NCBI GenBank assembly: GCA_013368445.1
Contig: JAACJO010000005.1
Span: forward strand, 372,001 to 436,000
DNA from: Leucocoprinus leucothites
Lineage: Eukaryota > Basidiomycota > Agaricomycetes > Agaricales > Agaricaceae
Direction of reading: 5' to 3'
DNA length: 64,000 bases
A program made the translations under genes and the position numbers. The stretch's first letter is position 1. Each line of letters begins with the position of its first letter. This document shows, piece by piece, positions 24,037 to 34,470 of the stretch. The notes beneath the pieces were generated by a model. The model saw only the letters and a list, made by a program, of their open reading frames with translations, did no database searches and was not told the origin of the DNA.

Positions 24037-25629
24037 CAGTGGCTCAAAAAACTGTCCCAATGTTTTCGCATTTTGGACATATTTGCTAATACCAGGGCAG
24101 ATATATGGCCTAGCATCCTGAAAATATTCACACAGGTACCTTGACATATTGGGCGCATATATTCCCATGATCACATGACCTTGTCCATCAATGAATTAAT
24201 AATGAATTATCGAAAATATCTACTCATTGGGACAGTTTTTTGACCCCCTGTCAGCCTCCCAGTATCTACCTTGTAACATGCCAGGGGAGCATCAGGGCAG
24301 GTGTGGGAGTAGCAAACAAGATCATGTGACCTTGGTTGACATGTTGAGATGGCTACAACTGTCTTTCTTCCTGCCACTACATCATGAAAGCTATCTCCTC
24401 TACCCAATACTCCCAAGTCACTTCTCTTCTCAAAGATGGCTATTCCTTGCACCAGATTGAACATAAAACTGGTCTAGGAAAGTCTACTGTTGGGAGGATC
24501 AAGAAAGAAGTTGATGGGGACAAGGAAAACAACAAGGGAGGACGTCCTTCCAAGCTTTCTCCTCGTGATAAAAAAGCAATAATTCACCAAATAACCTCTG
24601 GAAAGCTAGACAATGCTGTCCAGGCTACAACTTTCATTAACTCTACTCTGTCTGACCCTGTCACACCCCAAACTGTCAGAAATACCCTTCAGGATAATGG
24701 ATTTCGCTCTGTAACCAAGATCAAACGACCTCTACTCAAAAAGCGACATCGTGAGGAACGCCTTGACTTTGCACATGAACATAGGAATTGGACAGTGGAG
24801 GACTGGAAGAGGGTGTTGTGGACAGATGAAACAAAGATCAACAGGATTGGGTCAGATGGAAAGGTGTATACCTGGAAGGAGAGGGGGGAACCACTGTCAG
24901 ATAGGACCACTCTCCCTACTGTCAAACATGGAGGAGGTGGTAACATGATGGTGTGGGGGTGTATGGGGTGGAATGGGGTAGGAAAGCTGATAGAGGTTCA
25001 AGGGAATATGGATGCAGTGCAATACTGCGAGATTTTGGACAATGGGGTGGTGGAAAGCTTTGAAAAGTTGGAGATGGAGGAGGAGGAGAGGATATTCCAG
25101 CAGGATAATGACCCAAAACACACCTCAAAACTGGGACAACAATGGTTTGTGGACAACAACATTCAAGTTCTACCATGGCCTGCACAATCCCCTGACCTAA
25201 ATCCCATTGAACACCTCTGGACCTACCTGAAGGACCAGCTGAAGGCATATGAAAGACCACCCAAGGGAGTATTTGAATTGTGGGAGAGGCTAGTAGAGGA
25301 GTGGAATAAGATTCCAGCAGAAAGGTGCCAAAGGCTGATAGAAAGCATGCCCAGAAGGATTGAGGCAGTTATCAGGGCAAGAGGAGGTCATACAAAGTAT
25401 TGAGTAGGTAGATAACAGAGGGTCAAAAAACTGTCCCAATGAGTAGATATTTTCGATAATTCATTATTAATTCATTGATGGACAAGGTCATGTGATCATG
25501 GGAATATATGCGCCCAATATGTCAAGGTACCTGTGTGAATATTTTCAGGATGCTAGGCCATATATCTGCCCTGGTATTAGCAAATATGTCCAAAATGCGA
25601 AAACATTGGGACAGTTTTTTGAGCCACTG
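24037..25629 (+). mobile_element. Tc1-like DNA transposon, copy 2 (apparently intact)
   Basis: A 1593-bp element flanked by TA (24035-24036 and 25630-25631), with inverted ends starting CAGTGGCTCAAAAAACTG. The transposase frame is complete. It is inserted in the gag of the gypsy element, so it is the youngest layer of the nest. Confidence 0.95.
24384..25403 (+). CDS. Tc1-family transposase, complete
   Basis: 339 residues, the usual size for Tc1/mariner transposases. Residues about 1-110 hold paired helix-turn-helix DNA-binding motifs (TGLGKSTVGRIKKE), with a GRPSKLSPRDKK linker. The DDE catalytic part follows: first Asp in LWTDETK, second in FQQDNDPKHTS, and Glu in SPDLNPIEHLW, with DD34E-type spacing. 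It catalyses cut-and-paste transposition into TA sites, in keeping with the TA duplications. No premature stop or frameshift is seen, and the inverted ends match, so the element could still be mobile. The start is the ATG giving MKAISSTQYSQV; the inactive copy at 8490-9509 keeps the same start. Confidence 0.95.
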   Translation: MKAISSTQYSQVTSLLKDGYSLHQIEHKTGLGKSTVGRIKKEVDGDKENNKGGRPSKLSPRDKKAIIHQITSGKLDNAVQATTFINSTLSDPVTPQTVRNTLQDNGFRSVTKIKRPLLKKRHREERLDFAHEHRNWTVEDWKRVLWTDETKINRIGSDGKVYTWKERGEPLSDRTTLPTVKHGGGGNMMVWGCMGWNGVGKLIEVQGNMDAVQYCEILDNGVVESFEKLEMEEEERIFQQDNDPKHTSKLGQQWFVDNNIQVLPWPAQSPDLNPIEHLWTYLKDQLKAYERPPKGVFELWERLVEEWNKIPAERCQRLIESMPRRIEAVIRARGGHTKY

Positions 25630-26615
25630 TATATCATGGAGTTCAGAATCTTGGCTAACCGAGCCGGAGTCAGAGAAACCCAACAACTCATTCATCAATT
25701 CCGAGAAGGTCTCGACCCGAGCATTGCAATCCGAGCTATTTCAAAACATCCAGGAAACAACTTGGAGGAATGGTTCATGGCGGCATGTGCGGCGGAAGAA
25801 ACTGAAAGAATGGAGGCAGACTATTATTGAAGACACCCCCAGATATACTCCCGAAGAAAGATGGCAAAACCAAAAAGGCATAATCATTACCAGAGTCAAG
25901 GCTACATCCCGCCCCAACCTAGTAGAGACCCGAATGCGATGGATGTTGATGCTATGGAAGCATTACTTCAGAACTTCGCAATTTCTCAAGGCTACCAACA
26001 AAACAATGATTCATCGTCTGATGAAAGCGAAGATGAAGATGAAGATCATCAAGAAAACGTTAAGCAGTCAATCTTACAAGCATTCAATATGATCCTTTCT
26101 TCCCGTCAAAAGGAAAACCTCAGAAAAGGAACATGCTTCGAATGTGAGCAAACAGGACACTTTGCTCAAGACTGTCCCAAGCGTAAAGCACGCCTTTCAA
26201 AAATCCCACAAAACTCCCAATCCAAGAATGCCAAACATAAGTGACCCGTATCACCTAGGAAACCACGCGATAATGACAAGAAGAACCAGAGACGCTTCCA
26301 AAGCATGCAACTTAATGAAATCGTCCAAAGCATCCCCGACGATGAAGAAGTTGTAAACGTCTACAACGAGCATGCAGATCAACCCGGATTTGTCCATCGA
26401 GAAATCCAGGATTTTGTCTCAGACAATTAGCATCCACGTCTAATTCGTCAAAACCCTCTACCGGACAGTGCACACCCTCTTATTTATCCTCTCGATTATC
26501 AACCTCAGATTCAAATGGACCTATTTATTTCTCGAACGGACTACAGAATGATAGTTACCCCAGACCAAAGACCCTGACCGGACTCTCTTATTTAAACGAA
26601 GTTTCCCTTACCCCC

Positions 26616-29600
26616 ATGCAATCCAACACTCTTTATCTTCCCCTCAAAGTGCACCTACCCGAGAGAACTGTGGATACTTTAGCACTCCTTGATTCAGGAG
26701 CAGGAACCGATCTTATTGACCAAGATCTTGCAAACGAATGGAAACTTCTGAGGAGAAAACTTCCAAAACCACTCACCATCAGGAATGGAGACGGATCAGT
26801 TGTAGAAAATGCATCCATCACCGATTACGTAGTAATCGAAACTACCGTTTATGGAAAACAAATCAAAACCAATGTGATCGTCGCAAACCTAGGACGACCA
26901 CGAATAATCTATGGAATCCCATGGTTTTCAAAACACAACCCAGACGTAGATTGGACCAAGAAGACCCTTTCTTGGCGATCCTACCTTGAAAACCAAGAAT
27001 TCACTACCTTACTAGATTCAGCATTTCCCGATGCAATCAGACTGGATGAATTCAATCTGTCAGACAAAGACTTCATCGAATTCAATGCCAAAACATCACA
27101 CTCTCAGACATTCACCCAACAACACGGAGAAAAGAAAGAAACCAATCCCACAAAAATCGTACCCAATTATCTTCACGAATTCCTTGACCTCTTCAGCGAA
27201 AAGAAAAGCGAACAATTCCCACCATCTCGAACCTATGATCACAAAATCGAGATGAAACCATCTTTTCAACCCAAAGCTTTTCCCTCATACAAGTTATCGT
27301 ATGGAGAGACCCTTGAACTCGACAAATTCTTAGAAGAAAATTTACGAAAGGGATACATTTGACCGTCGAAGTCACCAATGGCTTCTCCTTTCTTCTTTGT
27401 ATCCAAGAAAAACGGATCTTTGAGACCATGTCAAGACTATTGATATCTCAATGAACATACCATCAAAAATGCCTATCCAATCCCTAGTATCCAATCAATA
27501 CTCGACCGACTTCAAGGATCGAAATATTTTACAGCACTCGACGTACAATTAGGATATAACAACATTCGCATTTTTAATGGAGATCAATGGAAAGGAGCTT
27601 TCCGTACACATAAAGGGCTATTCGAACCCACTGTTATGTTCTTTGGAATGTGCAATAGCCCAGCGACATTCCAAAACATGATGGACACCATCCTCGCTCC
27701 TCTCATTCATCAAAATAAGGTTATCGTATATATGGACGATGTGTTGATTCACGCAAAAACAAAACAGAAACTACGAGAAATCACCCACCAAGTATTCGAT
27801 ATTTTCCGAAAACACGATCTCTATCTCAAAGCAGAGAAATGTGATTTCGAAAAAGAAAAATTGGCATACCTAGGATTCATAATTTCACCGAACGAAGTAC
27901 GCATGGACCCAATAAAACTCAAAGGAATAGCGGATTGGCCAATACCCAAGAACCCACGAGATATTCGCAAATTCATTGGTTTTTGCAACTTCTACCGAAA
28001 ATTCATACGAAATTATGCCCACTACGCAGCCCCTCTCAACGCCCTCCTTCGCAAAAATCAACCATTTCAATGGAATTCAGAAGCTCAATCATCTTTCGAC
28101 ACTCTCAAAAAGAAATTTCTACAAGAACCCGCTCTTATAACCCCTGACCCGACCAAACCCTTTGAAATACAAACCGATGCCTCAAATCACGCATCAGGCG
28201 CAGTTTTACTTCAAAAAGATTCGAATGGTATCATGCACCCATGTTTCTTCCACTCAAAAGGATTTTCCCCTACCGAAAAACATTACCACACTTCCAAACA
28301 AGAATTCCTAGCAATCATCCGTGCACTGCAAGAATGGCGACACTATATTGACGGCTCACCACACGAAACCATCATATGGACAGATCATGACAATATCATC
28401 CATTGGGCTAAACCATCAAAGTTATCCTGATGAACAATTCGATGGTCCGCCCTCATCAGTGCCCATAAAGTCAAGATCCGCCATATTGCCGGCATCAAAA
28501 ATGTCATGGCTGATGCACTCTCATGCCGACCTGACCACGTCACAGAGGAAGAAGAAAAACTGCAAGCGGCCATTCCTGCCCATATGTTTGATACATCATC
28601 TTTCCCAGCAATGGACGTTGATATCCTCGATCCGGAAATTGAAGAATCACTCCCAACGAAACCCAATGGCTCACCTCACATCGACAAAAAAGGACGTTTC
28701 ACGCTCCCCGCCAACAACACATTCAAGAAGCGTTTACTCCAACAAGTACACAACGCCCCAGCAGCAGGACACCCTGGTACAACTGAAACCATACACAAAC
28801 TAGAAGAATACGTTACATGGCCTGGAATGAGAGCTTTCATCAAGAACTACGTGAAAGGATGCCCCATCTGTCAACAACACAAGATCAACAGATGGCCTTT
28901 CAAGCCCCCACTCCAACCCATTAAAGGACCACGCTCTCTTCGACTGTTCGCACAAATAGCTATGGATCTCATCACCGATCTTCCAGAAGTCGATGGATTC
29001 GACTCTATTTTGTCCGTAGTGGACCACGGACTCACAAAAGGGATAATTATAGTACCAACACAAAAAGAAGCCACTGCAGATCACATCTCTAATCTGTTAA
29101 TTAAAAACGTCTTCTCGCGTTTTGGAACCCCAGATAAAATTATCTCAGATCAAGACCCTAGATTCGTTGCTAAATCTGTCCAAGCTCTGTTCAAGAAGCT
29201 AGGAATAGAACACGTACGATCTACTGCATACCACCCTCAATCCGATGGTACCACCGAATGCTTCAACCAGGAAATCAAAATGTACCTTTCTGCTTACTGC
29301 TCCAAGAACGCACTTGACTGGCCGAAGAAACTACCCCTCGTCGAATTCGCACACAACTCCAGAACCCATTCAAATCGATCACAAACACCCTTTGAACTGA
29401 TGTACGGCCACCCTCTCAAAGCTTTCCCAACTGATCAAGAACCAACGAATAATCCGGCGACTGAAGACCACATCAACTGGATAAAGAATATCCGCATCGC
29501 CGCACAAGATTCACATGAGAAAGCAAGGCAAACTATGACTGAACGTATCAAAGGTCCACTTCCAAAACTAGAAGTAGGACAAAAGGTCTGGCTGGATTCA

Positions 29601-29999
29601 CGCAACCTCCCTATTCGAGCACCATCAAGGAAACTATCAGCGAAACCCATAGGACCTTTCGAAATCACAAAGAAGCTTGGACCTGTGAACTATGAACTAA
29701 AATTACCCAAATCATGGAAAGTTCATCCCCGCTTCCACGTAGGACTCCTATGGCCAGTAACTGAGAACAATGAATACGGAAATCATTTCGAGAACCCACC
29801 ACCTGATCTAATAGAAGGAGAAGAAGAATGGGAAGTCGAAGATGTTGTTCGCCATCGCAAAACATGCCGCAGAAAGATCGAATATCTGATCCATTGGAAA
29901 GGATACCCTAATTCAGAACGGACATGGCAGCCCGCAGACACCCTAAAGAATGCACAGGAGATGCTAGACACATATAAACAGCATCACAAACTTCGTTGA
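26616..29999 (+). pseudogene. gypsy pol polyprotein (protease, RT, RNase H, integrase, chromodomain) with four in-frame TGA codons
   Basis: One continuous frame of 1128 codons. The protease has ALLDSGAGTDLID. The reverse transcriptase has FFFVSKKNGSLRPC and YMDDVLIHA, and RNase H has IQTDASNHASG. The integrase has an HHCC finger ending GCPICQQH and then Asp (SVVDHG), Asp (SDQDPRF) and Glu (TTECFNQE). The C-terminal chromodomain (EWEVEDVVRHR, then YLIHWKGYPNSERTWQP) marks a chromovirus, whose chromodomain can steer integration to modified chromatin. TGA interrupts at 27360, 27441, 28428 and 28431. Each stands where arginine is expected, so they look like CGA to TGA changes. No frameshift is seen. 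The terminal TGA is at 29997. Confidence 0.95.
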
Positions 30000-30011
30000 A
30001 AAACCAGAATC

Positions 30012-31403
30012 ATGCAACATCTCATTCCAAACACCACCCCAGAACCATACACCTACCAATCCAACACACCCCTAGTACTACTTCGCAAATCAGACATCAT
30101 GTCTAACTCCGGTCATTTACCTCCACGCCCTCCAACATATACCTCACCTGGAACAGGAACAAGCTATGTTGTTGCCCCTCCAGTCACGACCATCGCACAG
30201 TCCCCTTCCTCAATTTCGGAAGATTCCCCACCAGAGGAAACCTACACCGACCCCACTAGAGCCATTCGAACCTTCCAACTCTACGACGCCCCCTTCACTG
30301 AAGCTAGGGCCACTCTCCGCGAAGATTCACTCGACGCTGTCCAGTTCAACCTATTCAGGGAGGACTGGACTACTCTCTTATTTCTTAAACACACATTGCT
30401 CCACCACTCATATTTCTTCAAGTGTCACGTTAACTCACTTCGCCAAACTGTCGAATTGCCTGTCATTAGGAAAATTGTGTCAGCGGCTGAACAAGCCCTT
30501 CACGCTTTCCCAAAGGCTCCAGATCCAAGTGAGCCTAGCGAGACTCGACAAGGATCTGAACTTCCTACTCTCCAGTACCCGGATGGACCCGATGATGGAA
30601 CCAATGGAGTTCCCAATGAACTTCCTGATGTGGATCAACCTAACACCCCTCAGAGAACGGAACAGACTGGAACGGATGATCGCGGACTACGATTGCCACA
30701 AACGAAACCTGACTCTATTCCCACCCCCAAAAGTACTACACAGAGAGAATACTGCGCAATCTGTAGGGTCGATGGTCATTTTGTGGACCAATGCGAATGT
30801 TATACCTGCCACTACTGCCGACACTCTGCCCCTGGACATCTCGGAAGATACTGCTTCCTCAACAAACAATGAGCATGTACCACCCGAGAATTTGCACAGG
30901 TCTTACAACGACAAGCCGTCACAAAGTTCCCACAATTACACCTCTTTCCCCTCTCCTCATTCATCAGTGGAGTCTCTGATCGAGAACAACAATGGCTCAA
31001 ACCTATCCTTACCCGCAAACATCCATCCCAAGTATTTAGACCCGGAGACCTCCCTGTACCTTCTTCCCGAAGCACTCCGACTCAAGAAATTGGTCCGATC
31101 CAACCTGTTCGACATCAACGACAAAGGAAAAACGAAGTCTTCCTCCGCGTGGGACTCGACTCAACAGACGCAAGTAGAACACGAGTTCTACTGCCGCGTT
31201 CTCCAGCTTGCCCGACTCCTGACACCAGACATATGCATTACCAAATGCCTCGCCATCAACCTTGTACCCAACGCCACCTCAGACCTTGACGAGTCTCAGA
31301 TGGAGGTTATGATCATAGGGACACTTATGGAGAAGAGTATGACGACCCCTACGACGATGTCGCAATTGCCAACATCACAGGAGAGCCCTATGGAGATTAC
31401 TGA
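30012..31403 (+). pseudogene. Third ORF of the gypsy element with cysteine/histidine knuckles
   Basis: Same frame as pol, starting 12 nt after the pol stop and running 464 codons to TGA at 31401, 54 bp before the 3' LTR, with internal TGA at 30870 and 31287 (both plausible old CGA codons). Near residue 250 it has CAICRVDGHFVDQC, a CCHC-like knuckle, followed at once by a second cluster CYTCHYCRHSAPGHLGRYC. The N-terminal part is Pro/Thr-rich; the C-terminal part ends in an acidic Tyr/Asp stretch (EEYDDPYDD). No envelope-like signal peptide or membrane segment is visible. It may bind nucleic acid. An overlapping open frame (30166-31665) runs into the LTR, but the knuckles argue for this frame. 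Confidence 0.7.
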
Positions 31404-31444
31404 GTCTAATTTGGATAAGGACGTTGATGAGGACATCAAGTCCT

Positions 31445-31457
31445 ACAAAAGGGATAA
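31445..31457 (+). promoter_or_regulatory. Polypurine tract of the gypsy element
   Basis: ACAAAAGGGATAA directly precedes the TG of the 3' LTR, the usual place for the plus-strand primer. Confidence 0.65.
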
Positions 31458-32154
31458 TGTTATAAACGTCAACCTGATTGACGCTCATTGTGACTTAATC
31501 ATCCTAGACGCCAACACAGCCACCAGGACCAAGACTGCAGTTCTAGATTGGGAAGAATACGTCGGAAAGTTTGATGTGGAAGAAGAACGATTCGATGTTG
31601 ATTGGGACGAGTATAATTGGACGGACGTTATTAAGAGAATCAGGAGGAACAGTTTCACTGTTTGATTGCTATGGACTAACAGAACTGATTAATAGACAAT
31701 GATGGTTTCATGGACATCGCGTTTGGATTTGAACTATTAGATATCTAACTATGATAGCTGTTACATCGGCGGACAGATACGTATTTATCAGAATCGTGAT
31801 AGTGATTTTCGGACTTGTAGTTGTAGTTTCATAGTTTGATATCGTTTCGTCTAGTCAGTATTTAAGGACTTGTATTTGGAAGATTAAACACAAGTTTAAT
31901 CTTTCCTTTGTTTCCCGGACTACTTGTGTTTACTTGCCCTGCCTTGAATTCACTTGTATCATTGTTGTTGTCTTGAACCTCACGCTACCTTAGACTTACC
32001 TCAAGTCTTCTTGGCCTTCTCTTACTAGGCTTTCGAGAATACTCAAGCTTATTAATTGAAGTAGGTTAAAGACCAGTTAGCCGCTGTCTTACGTAACCCA
32101 ATCACGTGTTGTGACACGTGACGTTACTAGGCGCTCTGACTGTAAATCTTAACA
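31458..32154 (+). repeat. 3' LTR of the gypsy element
   Basis: 697 bp, TG...CA ends, nearly identical to the 5' LTR. Confidence 0.95.
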
Positions 32155-32370
32155 ATGCTCAGGTCTCATCGGGGTTTGTGCCCCTCTGGGCTGAGAAGAC
32201 TCTCAGTGGCACTACCCACCCTGTGCCCATGCCTTTTCAAGGCATCTGCTTGGGCTCAGCCCTGACAGGCCTCCACACATCATGCTATCATCTTATCCTC
32301 TTAGTGATAGTATTTCTCTATTCTATACCACAGTCTATTTCCAGTATACTGTTCAGGTGTAGCAATGTCA

Positions 32371-33936
32371 TATCCCCCCTTCCCTCTTTTCCCACCATCT
32401 TCGGGCCAACTTCATTCCGAAAATTCAACTCCATTCTTATTTCATACTTGTTTGCTTGAGATGAACATCTGATTATGACGATAGGAACACCAATGTATCC
32501 TGTCTCGAAGTCTTGGTTTCCTGTATGGTGGCACAGACTCGGCATCAGGTTTACAGATGCATTGCGATTATTCACTTGTGATCAAGTCATTTGAAAGTCA
32601 GTTGTTTGCATGGTGTGAAAAATGGTACAGGGCAAACACTTGGGAAGGTACTATCTTTCTCATCTAACTCACCCTTGGTGCACTCTCAACACACCCCATT
32701 GATAGGTGAAACATCAAGGGACTACAAGCAACTCGTAATGACATTTTACTTCAAACCTGCCTCTCTTGTTCTCAACTCTTTCAGATTGCAAAATGCACTT
32801 GAATGTGAACCAGTGGACATTGGACATTTCTTTGGGATGGTACATTCAAGTGCGATGGCATGTGCTGTGCTTGTTAGGGATCATTTGGGCCCTAGCAGGT
32901 ATATGCGATATTCCCCCAATTCACACTTCGTGCAGACTTCGTATGCTGTTTTGAGTTCACTCAAGGTACATTCTCTCTCAACACCTTCAGCATCAGTGAT
33001 GAGATCTGATCCTGGACCATAGCTCATTTGACCTGAATTCCAAGCATTCCTCGCAGATGAACAAAAGACACTCTCACTCATCAAAGATGTAGCAGATGTC
33101 CTAGAAAATATTGCAGCAAGCCCAACACACATGCCAGCTCTCTAAAAAAAAATTCTCCATGTGCTTATTTCGGCGAAATTGGAACCTCAACAAGGTGGCC
33201 AGATGGACAAGCTAAAGCAGGATGAAGGTGATTCAGTGACAGACATACATGCTGCTTCAACCCCTGGCATCTATGAATCCCCTTCAACTAACATGGTCTC
33301 TCCACCAGTCCTTGATCCTGCGCAAGCTTCAAATTCCGATTCAATGTCGCCGAATGCTGCTACTATGACGAGCGCTATGACCACTACAAATGCAAACGTG
33401 AATACGATCAACTCAAATTCACAGCTTCAGCAAGCACCAGTGGGGGATACATCAGCTGCAGCAGCATATTATAATGACCCGCAGAATTACTATACAAATG
33501 AGTTCAACTTTGAGAGTGAGATGGGGCCTGTGGTTGATATGTTGATGTTCCTGCCTATGATGGCTGTGCCTCCTAATCCTATGGATGATGGGCTGATGAT
33601 GGGTGGATTGACAATGCAGAATATATTGAGTAGTGGGTTCTGGGATAATATGTTGGTTCCTGGTACGTCTTCTCCCTCTGATTGCTATAGATTGGTATAA
33701 GGCTGATGTATGTTTCTTATGTAGGGTACAACAGCATGGACAGTCTGAGTGGTGGATTCATGTTTGGCACAGGTGGAAGTGGATTGATTATATGCAGGTT
33801 TGGGCTTTCACCAATGCAGTCAGGTATGAATACACCTTCGAGAGGACATGACCAGCATTCGTTGATGCAGAGCACGATAAATGCAGCCTTTAATCACCAT
33901 GGGCAGTTGAAGGATGGGATTAAAATTGATTCATAG
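32371..33936 (+). pseudogene. TF copy C, fragment 3 (last four exons)
   Basis: Resumes TF-C in the same intron where fragment 2 stopped and runs to the stop after GQLKDGIKIDS (TAG at 33934). The exon near 32706-32965 and the Asn/Thr-rich exon (33161-33665) stay open, but a run of nine A at about 33145-33153 replaces coding sequence found in A and D. Together with the damage in fragments 1 and 2 it cannot be functional. Many CpG sites are lost. Confidence 0.85.
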
Positions 33937-34470
33937 CTTTTACTGGAATTTTTTGCATCACTCTCCTCCTTTTTTCTGGCTTCATGTTAGACCTTTTGTT
34001 TCCTTTGATCCTGTGTCTCCAACTTTATTCCAGTTCGAGTTTACCTAGTTGGCTTTTTGTTGTTTTAATTATACTCTTGGTGTAATAGTACATGCTTGTT
34101 ATGGTTCATGAACCAATGTTTTTGTGGAGAAGAAAACTACAATAGTGAGCAGGTATAAGACAGTATGTTAGCCCAATCTTGAGAATAAATACATCTTCAG
34201 CTGTGGTAGGGTATGTGCTCAAGGGAAACACGCCTCGCGAATGCGGCCTAGTGCCCCAACTGCCCTAGGTATTCAAATTTACTGTGTCCTGATGCTACAT
34301 AGCTAGGAGTCTGCACCTGCATATGCCATTCTGGGTCTGCCGAAACGCTGTCACCAAGTATGATCCAACTAGAAGCAACTAAATACACTTCTCAAATTCC
34401 ACTAGTAACTATTTAGTAGTAATAATGACTCAGCGGCCACATATCTCCTTCTCTCAACCTGATATAGATC
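33937..34470. other. Convergent spacer, TF-C / NTPase-2
   Basis: 3' flanks of both genes; similar to the spacers of units E, F and G. No gene seen. Confidence 0.6.

Larger units (their letters stand above)
22539..26244 (+). pseudogene. gag of the gypsy element, interrupted by Tc1 copy 2
   Basis: The N-terminal part (22539-23282) is acidic and Ser/Asn-rich. A frameshift near 23.2-23.3 kb leads into the main frame, with a run of about 20 glycines encoded by GGA/GGT repeats (23598-23655) and a capsid-like stretch (KYDLPKEFNGTTQDYQRWKE). At 24035 a Tc1 element splits the gene. Removing the element plus one TA restores the frame, which continues as IMEFRILANRAG. An in-frame TGA follows at 25828, then the CCHC zinc knuckle CFECEQTGHFAQDC near 26130-26170. 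It forms the particle and binds RNA in intact relatives. Confidence 0.85.
21758..32154 (+). mobile_element. Ty3/gypsy chromovirus LTR retrotransposon
   Basis: Two 697-bp LTRs (21758-22454 and 31458-32154) in direct orientation bound gag, pol and a third ORF. The flanks are ACGCT (21753-21757) and ATGCT (32155-32159), a 5-bp target duplication with one C to T difference at a CpG. The LTRs differ by only about eight substitutions, mostly transitions, so the insertion is fairly recent. Pol order is protease, RT, RNase H, integrase, chromodomain. A Tc1 element is nested in gag. I could not identify a primer-binding site after the 5' LTR. Nonsense changes leave it non-autonomous. Confidence 0.95.
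21527..32370. mobile_element. Small insertion of unknown type in a TF-C intron, containing the gypsy element
   Basis: Compared with TF-D (about 40622-40640), TF-C homology stops near 21526 and resumes near 32371. After removing the gypsy element about 440 bp of foreign sequence remain (21527-21757 and 32155-32370). No ORF, inverted ends or clear target duplication is visible. It is older than the gypsy insertion it hosts. Confidence 0.6.

Noticed and set aside
30166..31665. 499-codon frame overlapping the third gypsy ORF
   Set aside because: Longer and without stops, but the ordered Cys/His knuckles lie in the other frame and only its LTR end recurs in other copies. Reported only as an alternative.
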